64,000 bases of DNA from Nitrososphaerota archaeon. GTDB taxonomy: Archaea > Thermoproteota > Nitrososphaeria > Nitrososphaerales > Nitrosopumilaceae. A program made the position numbers and the translations under genes. This document shows positions 19,240 through 28,008 of the stretch, one piece after another; positions within the stretch are counted from its first letter, which is position 1; the number at the start of each line of letters is the position of its first letter. The stretch lies in contig JAGWFT010000001.1 of the NCBI GenBank assembly GCA_028867755.1, positions 67,457 to 131,456 on the forward strand. The letters are read 5' to 3'. The notes beneath the pieces were generated by a model. That model was given only the letters and a program-made list of their open reading frames with translations. It was not told the DNA's origin and did no database searches.

Positions 19240-19674
19240 TTGAGCAATATACGTCATGTAGGATTAGTTGTTGCAGATATGGAAAAAGCTCTTGGATTTT
19301 ATCGTGATCTATTAGGCCTAAAAATATGTGGTACAACAGATGAAAAAGGAGATTACATAAATCAATTGCTAGCCAAGGAAAATATCGAATTAAAAACAAT
19401 CAAACTCTCTGCAGAGGATAATGCAACAAGAATTGAATTACTGAAGTTCTCTAATTCTAAATCCAATCAAACCAAAAAAATTGAATTATCTGACCCGGGT
19501 TTTACACACATAGCACTTACTGTAAACAATTTAGATGAAATATATTTACGCTTGCGAAAAGCTGGCATCCAATTCAACTGTCCTCCAAAATCCTCACTAA
19601 ATGGAAAATTAAAGATTACTTTTTGTAGAGACTTTGAAGGAAACTATTTGGAATTAACTGAAGAGATCTTATGA
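19240..19674 (+). CDS. VOC-superfamily (glyoxalase/bleomycin-resistance fold) protein
   Basis: 144 residues from TTG at 19240. It has two beta-alpha-beta-beta-beta modules: RHVGLVVADMEKALGFYRD at the N-terminus and FTHIALTVNNLDEIYLRLR in the second. Candidate metal ligands are His6, Glu in RIELLKF, His in FTHIAL and Glu in NYLELTEE. The order resembles methylmalonyl-CoA epimerase and glyoxalase I, but substrate cannot be assigned. In the glycan region it could be a sugar isomerase or epimerase. It converges on the kinase gene 57 bp downstream. Confidence 0.8.
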   Translation: MSNIRHVGLVVADMEKALGFYRDLLGLKICGTTDEKGDYINQLLAKENIELKTIKLSAEDNATRIELLKFSNSKSNQTKKIELSDPGFTHIALTVNNLDEIYLRLRKAGIQFNCPPKSSLNGKLKITFCRDFEGNYLELTEEIL

Positions 19675-19731
19675 TACCAGATTTCTACTGTTCCAAGAAA
19701 GAGTTTAAAATTTCTTGTGTATTACGTCTTA

Positions 19732-20748
19732 TCATTTAACGAAATCATATAAGTTCATAACTTTTGGACCCTCATTTTGAAATTGAAATTCAATCTGCTT
19801 TAAACCAATATTTTTCATTTTTTCTATCAGTTTTTGTCGCTTTGACGATTCACAGTAAAATAGCATATGACCACCACCACCAGCTCCAGTCAATTTTCCA
19901 CCGATTGCACCATGCTTTAATGCCATATTGTAAATTCGATCTATGCGTTCATTTGTAACATTTTTTGTGAATTTCTTTTTTGCAGTCCAACCTTTGTGAA
20001 GTAGATCACCAAATGTTGTTATATCTGATTTTTTTAGTGATTTGTACATAATTTCTGCAAGATTTTTTACATAGTTTAATGAATCCATAGTATCTTTTTG
20101 ATTTTCCTTTATTAGATCAATTTGTGTTGAAAGTATTGTTGAGCTAGTTCTCGTATCTCCGATATAGAATAATACTAAATTTTGTTGAAGTTCTAAAAAT
20201 GATGCCTTATTCATTTTTATTGGTACAACATTTACGTTACCTTTTGCAAACTTGATGTAATTAAATCCACCAAACGCTGAAACATACTCATCTTGTTTTC
20301 CGATGGGCCATTTTAGAATATTTCTACCTATATGGTATGAAATTTCAGCAAGGCTTTCTTTCGTAATTTCTTGTCCTTTCAATGATGATATTGTTTTTAC
20401 AAGGTTTACTGCTAAGGCACTTGAAGACCCTAGTCCAGAGCCTGGAGGGACATCACTAGAAATTAAAAAATTTGCCCCTTCTCCATAATTGAGATATTTG
20501 ATTACGGTGACGAACAATTCCATTCCATGTTTAGATAATAGTTTATCATAACTAGTTAGCTCATGGTGTGATTGAAAATCAGATGAAAAAGCTTGAACCA
20601 AATTATCATGGCGTGGATTAATTATAACATAAGTAAATTTAGTTATAGCTGTAGAGAGGACGTTTCCACCATGTGTTTCATAATATTCAGGAATATCCGT
20701 ACCCCCTCCTGCAAAACTTATCCTGACAGGAGACATACCAAGAAACAT
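19732..20748 (-). CDS. hddA: GHMP-family sugar kinase, D-glycero-alpha-D-manno-heptose 7-phosphate kinase type
   Basis: 338 residues. The N-terminal motif SPVRISFAGGGTDIPEYYE is the signature of HddA-like kinases. GHMP motif 2 is PPGSGLGSSSALAV (101-114). Motif 3 is GKLTGAGGGGHMLFY near the C-terminus. The family reaction phosphorylates C1 of heptose 7-phosphate to the alpha-1,7-bisphosphate. gmhA- and gmhB-like genes lie at 29865-30945, so three steps of the heptose route are in the window. It is last in a reverse-strand set with an SDR and two E1-type genes. L-fucokinase-like activity is the main alternative. Confidence 0.8.
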   Translation of the reverse strand: MFLGMSPVRISFAGGGTDIPEYYETHGGNVLSTAITKFTYVIINPRHDNLVQAFSSDFQSHHELTSYDKLLSKHGMELFVTVIKYLNYGEGANFLISSDVPPGSGLGSSSALAVNLVKTISSLKGQEITKESLAEISYHIGRNILKWPIGKQDEYVSAFGGFNYIKFAKGNVNVVPIKMNKASFLELQQNLVLFYIGDTRTSSTILSTQIDLIKENQKDTMDSLNYVKNLAEIMYKSLKKSDITTFGDLLHKGWTAKKKFTKNVTNERIDRIYNMALKHGAIGGKLTGAGGGGHMLFYCESSKRQKLIEKMKNIGLKQIEFQFQNEGPKVMNLYDFVK

Positions 20749-20843
20749 GAAGTGGGTATTTTTGATGTAGAATTTATTGTTATGGAATTTAGAAACAGAT
20801 AACTAAATTCTTATAACATAACTCAAAACTAACCAACAGTAAA

Positions 20844-20999
20844 TTATTGACGATCTCTTGATCTATTTGCTATTTCGTCATCACAATTACATGAGATTCC
20901 AAGAATTGACTGATAGACAGTAGGCAAAATGGCATCTGGAAAAGATACTTGTGGAAAGAGGCCTCTACTGAATCTGATATATGAGGGCTTGAAAGTAAC
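20844..20999 (-). pseudogene. Start-less coding remnant (51 codons), family not recognised
   Basis: In the 271-bp gap between the kinase and E1-beta genes, one reverse frame is open from a stop at 21000-21002 to TAA at 20844-20846. It reads like real protein (FKPSYIRFSRGLFPQV, then SFPDAILPTVYQSILG, then CNCDDEIANRSRDRQ). It has no ATG, GTG or TTG near its beginning. It looks like the last 50 residues of a deleted gene. I do not recognise the family. Confidence 0.4.
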
Positions 21000-21019
21000 T
21001 CATTATACACTTAACAATA

Positions 21020-21961
21020 TTAATTTATTAATTGACTCATGATATGTTTTATATCAATTTCCATTAGGTCTGATGTCGGATTTAGCCAATCATTAGAAAG
21101 TTGCCGTTTTAGAATAATTTTCTTCTTTAGATTGCAAGTGACACAAATTTCGGCAACAAGGGCATCACACGCAAGATTCTGACTTTTACTATCATCTATT
21201 ACTATCAATTTTTGAGTACTTTGCACATTATCAATTATCTTGCTCCAATTCGTGGGAGTAGCTGAAGTGACATTGAAAATAGATGTATCTATATTGCTTT
21301 TTTGCAATTCTTGATGTAAAAGCCAACCCTGAGGAAAGGAAAAGTTAAAACAAACTATTGTTGCATCTTTTCCCAAACTATATTGAAATACTGTATTATT
21401 GTCATTTGAATAATAAAGTTTCTCAGGTGATAATAGTTCTTCTTTGAATAGTCGTTGACTTACAGTAATTATCCTAAATCCTGGAGATACAAGTTCAGTT
21501 GAGATAATTTTTTCTGCTTCCCATTTGGTCATGATGGAGAATCCTGGGATTCTTGCTATGGAACAAAAATCAGGAAGGTTATTCAAACTTGATTGAGGTC
21601 CCTGATATCCATTATCTACCACAATCGGCATAATTGTGAAGGAAGAATTACTTCCCAGTTTCATGTTTCTAATGATATTATATGTGTTGACTAGGTGATC
21701 AATACCTAATAACAAAAAATCTAATTGTTTCATAAAAAATATGGAGGAAACGCCATTCATCATCATGCCAAATCCAAAACCGCACAAGGTGTTTTCTGAG
21801 TTTGTTGAATTAATTATCTTGCTACTAGGACGTACGGAGAGTCCTTTTGTCAATCCACCTAAACAAGAACCCGCACTGATGTTCTGACCAAATAATATAA
21901 GTTTATCATGCTTTGAAACCTCGTTTTTGAGTAGAGTATTCACAAACTCAAGGTATTTCAT
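21020..21961 (-). CDS. Thiamine-diphosphate enzyme, E1-beta / transketolase C-terminal-type subunit
   Basis: 313 residues resembling the beta subunit of 2-oxoacid dehydrogenase E1 or the pyrimidine-binding half of transketolase. The N-terminal part has LILFGQNISAGSC, and FGFGMMMNGVSSIFF where E1-beta has its conserved GxAxG segment. A C-terminal domain follows (ATIVCFNFSFPQGWLLH). It overlaps the E1-alpha gene by 4 bp, so the two are translated together. Such split pairs in polysaccharide clusters act on keto sugars or two-carbon transfers rather than in central metabolism. No E2 or E3 gene is nearby. Confidence 0.75.
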   Translation of the reverse strand: MKYLEFVNTLLKNEVSKHDKLILFGQNISAGSCLGGLTKGLSVRPSSKIINSTNSENTLCGFGFGMMMNGVSSIFFMKQLDFLLLGIDHLVNTYNIIRNMKLGSNSSFTIMPIVVDNGYQGPQSSLNNLPDFCSIARIPGFSIMTKWEAEKIISTELVSPGFRIITVSQRLFKEELLSPEKLYYSNDNNTVFQYSLGKDATIVCFNFSFPQGWLLHQELQKSNIDTSIFNVTSATPTNWSKIIDNVQSTQKLIVIDDSKSQNLACDALVAEICVTCNLKKKIILKRQLSNDWLNPTSDLMEIDIKHIMSQLIN

Positions 21962-22884
21962 GTTGATATATCCTTCTTAATTTCATCACGTATCTCTCTC
22001 GACATTTCTTCCAAAACAGATGAATTAGCATGCTTATTCAGGACAAATATGGGATCTTCTTCACTTGTTTTTATTAACAATGGCCAATCTTTTAATTCAA
22101 CGGTAGGTGCTGGACCTGCATGATAATTAACAAATTTACCGTTTGGGTTTTCAGGAGTTTTCATAATCCAATCTCCCATGGTTGTTACCATAACTTCTAT
22201 ACAGACTGGCATGCCATCTAACGCTAATTTCCTTAATTTCTTTAGTTGTTCTATATACTCTATTGAATTGTTTCCTTCTAATCTTACATATTTAATGTTA
22301 TAGGAGGAAGTTAATTTTTCAAGATCAATAGGGCATCGCCTCTGATCTATACGAGTAGACATAGACCATTCATTGTTTTCAACAATCACAAATGCTCCAA
22401 GATTGAGACTCTTTAACATTAAAAGACTCTCGTGAAAGGTCCCTTCCTCTATAGAACCATCTCCCCCCAAGACAATTGTGATCCCATTCTGAGGAAGAAT
22501 TTTCTGTGCCATTGCCACACCTGTTGCGACTGAAAAATTATTTCCCAAAATACTAGAGCTGTAAATGATTCCTTTTTGAGAATTTATAACATTCATAGAT
22601 CCCAGTTTTCCCTCTGCAAGTCCTGAAGGTTTCAGAAAATATTCATCCAAGATAGGTTTCAATCTTCCATGTCTTGCCAAATTATAAGCGATGTTTCTAT
22701 GACTTAGAATTAGCTTATCATCGCCTTCCATGAAATGATTCATGGCAACTGCAATTGCCTCATGACCAAAGGCCAAATGAATTGGGATCTTGAATTTTCC
22801 AGCCTTGTATTCTTCATTTACAATCATTTGAGCCAATCTTAACCAAAGTATGTCATGAATAATTTTTTTATTATCTAGTCCCAT
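21958..22884 (-). CDS. Thiamine-diphosphate enzyme, E1-alpha / transketolase N-terminal-type subunit
   Basis: 308 residues with the classic TPP motif: GGDGSIEEGTFHESL followed about 25 residues later by VENNEWSMST. It has FKIPIHLAFGHEAIAVAM at the front and KLGSMNVINSQKG before the cofactor site, as in E1-alpha subunits. It is partner of the overlapping E1-beta-like gene. It begins 9 bp after the SDR gene stop. The reaction is unknown, but decarboxylation or ketol transfer on a sugar precursor fits the neighbourhood. Confidence 0.8.
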   Translation of the reverse strand: MGLDNKKIIHDILWLRLAQMIVNEEYKAGKFKIPIHLAFGHEAIAVAMNHFMEGDDKLILSHRNIAYNLARHGRLKPILDEYFLKPSGLAEGKLGSMNVINSQKGIIYSSSILGNNFSVATGVAMAQKILPQNGITIVLGGDGSIEEGTFHESLLMLKSLNLGAFVIVENNEWSMSTRIDQRRCPIDLEKLTSSYNIKYVRLEGNNSIEYIEQLKKLRKLALDGMPVCIEVMVTTMGDWIMKTPENPNGKFVNYHAGPAPTVELKDWPLLIKTSEEDPIFVLNKHANSSVLEEMSREIRDEIKKDIST

Positions 22885-22893
22885 AGTAATCTA

Positions 22894-23775
22894 CTACACA
22901 AATGGTAAAACAGTCTTGAGTCCACTTTTCAAGTCTATTTCAGGGTTCCAATTTAACATTTTTTTTGCTTTGTTGTTTGAGGGGTTTCTTATGTTTATTT
23001 GAGAAGGATTTGTTTCTATTATCTTTACTGATTTCCCTAATAGATTCTGACTTGTTTCAATTATATCATGTAATGTGATTAATTTGTTACCAGTCAAATT
23101 CAGTATGTTAAATCCACTCAAGCCAATTGATTTCTTTATTCCTCCTGCAATATCAGATACATGAATAAAACGCCTGCCGTTTTTGAGAGATCCTACCTTG
23201 ATTTCTGATTGGTTTTTTACAGAACTCATCAATGACTCTACTGCCGCCCAGTTATTTTTTCGAGGTCCATATATAATACCAAAACGCAAAATTGTTACTG
23301 GACAAAATCCCTGTTCATATTTCTGGCGCAAGTTTGTCTCACTTACTAATTTTGAAAGTGCGTATTCAGAATGATGATTGGCTATGTTTATGAAAGCATG
23401 TTCATCTTTGATTTCATCTTCTTTAAATTCGTCATATACCCATTCGCTAGATGCGAAGATGAATTGTTTGACTTTTTTCATTGATACCGCATTAATCAGA
23501 TTTAGAGTACCCATGACGTTGACATCAAAGCATTCGTATGGCCTACCTCTACAATCTGCATCTCTAGATAATGCAGCCAAATGAATTAGTACATCAGCTT
23601 CTTGAGGAATGACTTGATGAATTTGTGGATTTCTGATATCTACTTGATGAAATTCATAACCACCTGATTTTATATTGGCAGAATCGAAACCAATTATTTC
23701 AAAATTACTATCCTTTAATTGTGAAATTAATTCTTTGCCAACAAAGCTTTCTGATCCAGTTATAACTATTTTCAT
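22894..23775 (-). CDS. NAD-dependent sugar epimerase/dehydratase (extended SDR)
   Basis: 293 residues. Rossmann motif VITGSESFVGKEL has Ser-Glu-Ser in place of the usual central glycine region (GSESFVG), with TG and the last G kept. It continues with LIHLAALSRDADC, the catalytic HSEYALSKLVSE, and RFIHVSDIAGGIKK. It is first gene of the reverse set SDR - E1-alpha - E1-beta - HddA, suggesting a concerted pathway to an unusual sugar. Confidence 0.82.
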   Translation of the reverse strand: MKIVITGSESFVGKELISQLKDSNFEIIGFDSANIKSGGYEFHQVDIRNPQIHQVIPQEADVLIHLAALSRDADCRGRPYECFDVNVMGTLNLINAVSMKKVKQFIFASSEWVYDEFKEDEIKDEHAFINIANHHSEYALSKLVSETNLRQKYEQGFCPVTILRFGIIYGPRKNNWAAVESLMSSVKNQSEIKVGSLKNGRRFIHVSDIAGGIKKSIGLSGFNILNLTGNKLITLHDIIETSQNLLGKSVKIIETNPSQINIRNPSNNKAKKMLNWNPEIDLKSGLKTVLPFV

Positions 23776-23893
23776 GTTTTTTATTACCTATTAATTATAC
23801 TACATATCAACCTTTAGAGAAACTGGCTTTCACTAGAGTTGTTCGATAGTGGATCGATGACGACAAGTAAACAATTGACAAACAAAGGGCCAA

Positions 23894-24400
23894 TTAAAAT
23901 CTGAAATAATTAAAATATTGAAGAAATATGTTTCCGAGGTAAATGGCAACTAGTGAATGAATAGATCTTGCTATTCCCATTGAGATCACAAATTTCTTAA
24001 AATCATATTTTTTAATTCCTGCAATTATTGTCACAACTTCTGTCAATACGGGTATCAAATTTAAAATAAAGATTATAGTCCAACCGTGTTTGTTTAACCA
24101 ACCAGAACTTTTTTCAAAATGTTTATTTTCATGTGTTTTTTTTAATAATTTGTAAAATTTTTTACCATCATATCCTATAAAATAGGATAAAATTCCACCC
24201 CCTATTGCTCCGACAGTCATAACAAGAAATACTGTTGATGTTTCTTCACCATCTAAAAGAAGGGCTGTTGATGTAATTACAACTGGAATGGGAATAAACG
24301 AAGAAAAGACCGAATTAAGAAATAGACCAAGCAATCCGTATTTTACAAATATGGGATTTTCAAGGATAGGTTTTAGCAGGTCAATCAACATGGTTGTCAA
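23894..24400 (-). CDS. DedA/VTT-domain membrane protein
   Basis: 168 residues, small for DedA and near the YqaA-type subgroup. Signatures are SSFIPIPVVITSTALLL early, GGGILSYFIGYDGKKF in the re-entrant loop, and LNLIPVLTEVVTIIAG with the conserved Pro. VTT-domain proteins include polyprenyl-phosphate and phospholipid translocases. A role in recycling polyprenyl carrier for the DprE-type pathway encoded just upstream on the same strand is plausible but inferred. Confidence 0.78.
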   Translation of the reverse strand: MTTMLIDLLKPILENPIFVKYGLLGLFLNSVFSSFIPIPVVITSTALLLDGEETSTVFLVMTVGAIGGGILSYFIGYDGKKFYKLLKKTHENKHFEKSSGWLNKHGWTIIFILNLIPVLTEVVTIIAGIKKYDFKKFVISMGIARSIHSLVAIYLGNIFLQYFNYFRF

Positions 24401-24508
24401 GAATATTTTCCTAAATATTAGGGCTCAGTTACACGAAATAATCGCTTGAAAACATGTTCTCGATGCATAAAAATGAAGCCACAATCAGAGAGATTAAAAC
24501 GTTCATTT

Positions 24509-25246
24509 TTAAAAATTTATTTTCTTGAAAATTTTCCATGGAATAAAAGGTAAAAGTAATTTAACTAATTTCCATTTTTTGGGGTACGCCATAGTTCCAA
24601 AATCTCTAAACCTATTTGAATAAACTACATCGGATAATTTCTTTACGTCTATACGCCTGAAAAAAACTTGGTCTTGACCCCCAAAAGAAAGATTAGTATC
24701 AAGATAACCCAAAACATAGAATTGAATTATTACATTAGAATTTTGCATATGATGTCTTAGACTTTCGAAAAAACTTTCTAATCCCCTTTTTGATGCAGCA
24801 TAAGTTACATTTCTACTTCTACCTCTGATTGCAGCAACACTACCAAAACCTATAATCACAGATTTTCTTTCTTTTAGTGAATTCAAAAAATGATTTATTA
24901 TTAGACATACGCATATTAGATTGGTATTAAAAATTTCAATTGCTGTGGTATCATCTAGTCCTGGAACATCATTGATATCTGAATATCCAACGGGAAAAAG
25001 TATGCCTTCTAATGGAGATATATGGTTTAGTGATTGAATAATTTTAGTAAAATCTACAGATATTTTCTTTAAAGATAGTTCAATAGGTATAACTTTCACT
25101 TTAAACCTAATTTCTAAATCAGATTTTAATGGAATTAAATCCCTCATATCGGATGAAATTAAAATTAAATCATTTTTCTCTGAAGCAAATTTTTCTGCAA
25201 GGGATCTCCCTAATCCTGCAGATGCACCTACAATAATGAATGTCAT
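24509..25246 (-). CDS. Short-chain dehydrogenase, DprE2-like (polyprenylphosphoryl 2-keto-ribose reductase)
   Basis: 245 residues. Classical SDR features: nucleotide loop GASAGLGRSLAEKF (7-20), Ser136 in GFGSVAAIRG, Tyr149 and Lys153 in VTYAASKRGLESF. The C-terminus is basic and hydrophobic (KWKLVKLLLPFIPWKIFKK), consistent with membrane association as in mycobacterial DprE2. It overlaps the upstream DprE1-like gene by 4 bp (ATGA). In mycobacteria the pair DprE1-DprE2 epimerises C2 of decaprenylphosphoryl-ribose to arabinose; the same organisation here supports the same chemistry. Confidence 0.8.
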   Translation of the reverse strand: MTFIIVGASAGLGRSLAEKFASEKNDLILISSDMRDLIPLKSDLEIRFKVKVIPIELSLKKISVDFTKIIQSLNHISPLEGILFPVGYSDINDVPGLDDTTAIEIFNTNLICVCLIINHFLNSLKERKSVIIGFGSVAAIRGRSRNVTYAASKRGLESFFESLRHHMQNSNVIIQFYVLGYLDTNLSFGGQDQVFFRRIDVKKLSDVVYSNRFRDFGTMAYPKKWKLVKLLLPFIPWKIFKKINF

Positions 25247-26559
25247 AAATTCAGTTGTTCAGAAAGGTAAGATTTAAAAATTCTATCCGGATCAATTTTT
25301 TTTAGAAGATTTTTAAATTCCTCATACTGAGGATAACACTTTTCAACAATATTCTTTGGTAGTCTTGAGTCTTTTATAATGTAAGGAAGTGCCTTGTAAG
25401 ACATTACTAGTTCGTCAATTTTAGATAGAAAGTGGCTAGTTGAAGGTGAATTTTTAAAGTTCAAAGTGATCGAGAGACCATCTCTACAATATTGAAGAAA
25501 TTTCTGTTCGCCTCTAAAGGGTTTTAGGCCCATGAGATGTAAATCAGGTTTTTCCTTTCTAATTAAACTAGTAAGATCATGAATGAAATCCCTTATGTTA
25601 TTTTTAGAGACAAGGATCTGACATTCCCTAAATCCTTTTTTTCCATAAAGTACAAAATACCATTGTGTTGAAAATGTAAATGGAAAAAAATTATTGAAAA
25701 TGTCTTTTTCTATTTTATTTTGACTTGTTTCGATGTTTCTATTAATAGAATTGAACAACGGAATGGTGAATTTTCCCCAAAAGGATATTGGGATCTGAAT
25801 TTTTTTAATAGTTGTTTTTTTTGGAACTATCAAATTGTTGCCAAGAAATCCTTCTGAAAATGACCCTATTTGTACGACTCCTTTCTCAAAATTCTTCAAT
25901 ATTGACCCATTGTGCCATGCATAAAGTATCTCCGAATTGGGATTTCTTTCAAATATTTCCGCAGATTCTATCATGGAATCTACTTTCCTTGGTTCAACAG
26001 TGATTCTGTCAGAAGGTAAATCTCGAAGTTGAATCTTTACTTTTGTTATGATACCAGTCAATCCCAAACCGCCAAAAGTAGCTTCAAAAAGTTCTGATTT
26101 TGATTCTAGTATTCTTGATCCATTTTTAGGATGAAATAGCTCTATCCAGATAACATGTTCTTTGAATGATCCATATTTGTGAGGATTCTTACCATGAACA
26201 TTTGCTGCTACACAGCCTCCTATCGTTATGTCTGGATATCCCGGTTGTACTGGCAGATATAATTTCTCAGTAAAGCTCCATTCCAATAACTTTTTGAGTG
26301 TAATTCCAGATTCAACAACCACAGTCTTCTGTTTTACATCGAATTCCAGTATCCGATTAAAGGGAGATAATTCTCTAACCAGAGTATCTTGTCCAAAGCT
26401 TGCTGGAACATAAGACAATCCAGAACCTCGAGGAATTTGAAACGTTGTAATGCTTTCTTCAAGCATTCTTGTTCTGTCTGGTTTTTGATGTAGTGTAGTA
26501 ATAGAAACTGTTTTATCAAAACTGGTAAAAGTTGTATTTTTTGTATAAGGTATTTTCAT
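25243..26559 (-). CDS. FAD-linked oxidase, DprE1-like (polyprenylphosphoryl-ribose 2-oxidase)
   Basis: 438 residues, close to mycobacterial DprE1. The VAO-type FAD domain shows the PRGSGLSYVPASFGQDTLV pyrophosphate loop and VQPGYPDITIGGCVAAN, then VHGKNPHKYGSF (His122-Gly-Lys-Asn). The C-terminal substrate domain ends with YIIKDSRLPK (Lys396 matches the catalytic-site lysine of DprE1 as I know it) and IDPDRIFKSYL. The position of the benzothiazinone-reactive cysteine of DprE1 appears to be Thr here (GLSITLNF). Known reaction: oxidation of the ribose C2 hydroxyl on the lipid carrier. It is coupled to DprE2. Confidence 0.85.
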   Translation of the reverse strand: MKIPYTKNTTFTSFDKTVSITTLHQKPDRTRMLEESITTFQIPRGSGLSYVPASFGQDTLVRELSPFNRILEFDVKQKTVVVESGITLKKLLEWSFTEKLYLPVQPGYPDITIGGCVAANVHGKNPHKYGSFKEHVIWIELFHPKNGSRILESKSELFEATFGGLGLTGIITKVKIQLRDLPSDRITVEPRKVDSMIESAEIFERNPNSEILYAWHNGSILKNFEKGVVQIGSFSEGFLGNNLIVPKKTTIKKIQIPISFWGKFTIPLFNSINRNIETSQNKIEKDIFNNFFPFTFSTQWYFVLYGKKGFRECQILVSKNNIRDFIHDLTSLIRKEKPDLHLMGLKPFRGEQKFLQYCRDGLSITLNFKNSPSTSHFLSKIDELVMSYKALPYIIKDSRLPKNIVEKCYPQYEEFKNLLKKIDPDRIFKSYLSEQLNL

Positions 26560-26730
26560 AAATTACTTCTAAAATTTCTCTATTTATTATATTAACATTA
26601 GTATTAAATTGGTTATCAAAAATCATTCTTCAGGCATGTTTTTTTCAAAAATAAATCAGCAGAAAGTTTATTGATAGCAAATACCAGCCAAAATTTCTTG
26701 GCAATAACATATTTATCGTAAAGCGAATTT

Positions 26731-27162
26731 CTAGCTCTTCCAAGCAATTTTTTTTTGAGTAATATAATTAAAAAAGAATGCAGTTATAATTGCTATAAAC
26801 TCACTAATATAATAGGGGAATCCAATTTTTTCTGTAAAAAAAACCAATACTAACTCATTTACTCCCAATCCCAAAACAGCAAATGAATTGTATTTAATAA
26901 AACGAATTATTCCTCTTGTGCTTCTTGGTACGTCAGCAAATGTCCACCTATCATGTGCTACATAAGTCCATATTTGTGTAATTTCAAAAGCAAGTGCTAC
27001 TGAAATTACATAATAAACATGTAGAATAGACGTAAACAAAACTGTGATGAAGAAGACACTACTTGCTGAACCTGTTGCTACAAGTAAATATTTGAAAAGG
27101 ATGGGATTCATTATGTATTCGCGCAAAGTACCTATGATATCCATGCTACGTATTTTGTTCAT
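26731..27162 (-). CDS. GtrA-family membrane protein
   Basis: 143 residues with four hydrophobic helices and the GtrA pattern: FKYLLVATGSASSVF in the first helix and YVAHDRWTF between helices 2 and 3. A polar loop with arginines follows, then a terminal NYITQKKIAW. GtrA proteins are proposed to move or handle polyprenyl-phosphate sugars. Rv3789, a GtrA-like protein, is functionally tied to the arabinan pathway in mycobacteria. It sits upstream of the DprE1-DprE2 pair on the same strand (171-bp gap), which supports that link. Confidence 0.85.
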   Translation of the reverse strand: MNKIRSMDIIGTLREYIMNPILFKYLLVATGSASSVFFITVLFTSILHVYYVISVALAFEITQIWTYVAHDRWTFADVPRSTRGIIRFIKYNSFAVLGLGVNELVLVFFTEKIGFPYYISEFIAIITAFFFNYITQKKIAWKS

Positions 27163-27369
27163 TTGTTTATAAACTATAATTGAGTATTACAAAATTGCGA
27201 CTGAATTTATAAACTAGTTCTAAACTGAAGCGATGAGTGTAAATCACGGAATTATGGAATTATTTGAGAGGAATTTGTGTGATTTGCTTTTACTAAAGAC
27301 GTTCATAATCCATAGTTAAAGATTGGAGAAGAATCACAAGTCTTCCTGAATTCTGGTAGCTAATAGTGA

Positions 27370-27915
27370 TTACATTTCATAGAGTCCTTCTTTGAATAGA
27401 GGATGAGATTTGTCCTTCTCCGATATTACAGTAGGTTCCAATGGCCAGTCTATTTTAAAGGCTGGATCATTCCACCTTATTCCTTGTTCATATTGTAGAT
27501 TGTACACTTGAGAAACCTGATAGGTCAATTCTACATCATCTACCAATGTTTGAAAACCCGCAGCAAACCCTTCTGGAGCATAGAGCATCTTGTAATTGTC
27601 AGCGCTTAGTTCTACTCCAATCCATTGTTTGTAGGTTTCAGATTTTGAGCGCAAATCAATGATAACATCATATATCCTCCCTCTAACACACCTAAGAAAT
27701 TTTGCTTCTTGATATGGAGGCAATTGAAAATGCATTCCTCGTATGGTACCTTTGTTTTTACTACAGGAAATGTTACATTGTAGAACGTTTGGATTCAGAC
27801 CATGTTTTCTAAATACCTCACTATCAAATGATCTAGCAAAGAAACCTCTTTCGTCCTGCTTCTTTTCTGGTTCAATAATGTATGCACCCTTTAACTTTGT
27901 TTCAGTAAAAATCAT
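27370..27915 (-). CDS. rmlC: dTDP-4-dehydrorhamnose 3,5-epimerase family (RmlC-like cupin)
   Basis: 181 residues, standard RmlC size. Conserved blocks are DERGFFARSFD, NISCSKNKGTIRGMHFQ (catalytic-type His), GRIYDVIIDLR, YAPEGFAAGF, YQVSQVYNLQYEQGIRWNDP. The enzyme epimerises C3 and C5 of a 4-keto-6-deoxy nucleotide sugar. Together with the RmlD-like gene at 28854 it could finish dTDP-rhamnose, but no RmlA or RmlB is in the window, and in heptose clusters related enzymes act on GDP-6-deoxy-heptose. The substrate is therefore open. Confidence 0.88.
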   Translation of the reverse strand: MIFTETKLKGAYIIEPEKKQDERGFFARSFDSEVFRKHGLNPNVLQCNISCSKNKGTIRGMHFQLPPYQEAKFLRCVRGRIYDVIIDLRSKSETYKQWIGVELSADNYKMLYAPEGFAAGFQTLVDDVELTYQVSQVYNLQYEQGIRWNDPAFKIDWPLEPTVISEKDKSHPLFKEGLYEM

Positions 27916-28008
27916 TTCTCTTATACCTCTCCAAGAATCTAATTTAAAGTGTTACGAATTAGTTAGTGGATTTCTTGATACTTTTTGATTAGATGAGTGT
28001 AAAAAGAA

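Noticed and set aside
26616-26747. Reverse frame of 43 codons (LGRARNSLYDKYVIAKKFW...) after GtrA
   Set aside because: Protein-like, but it overlaps the GtrA stop, has no homologue I recognise and such lengths arise by chance here.
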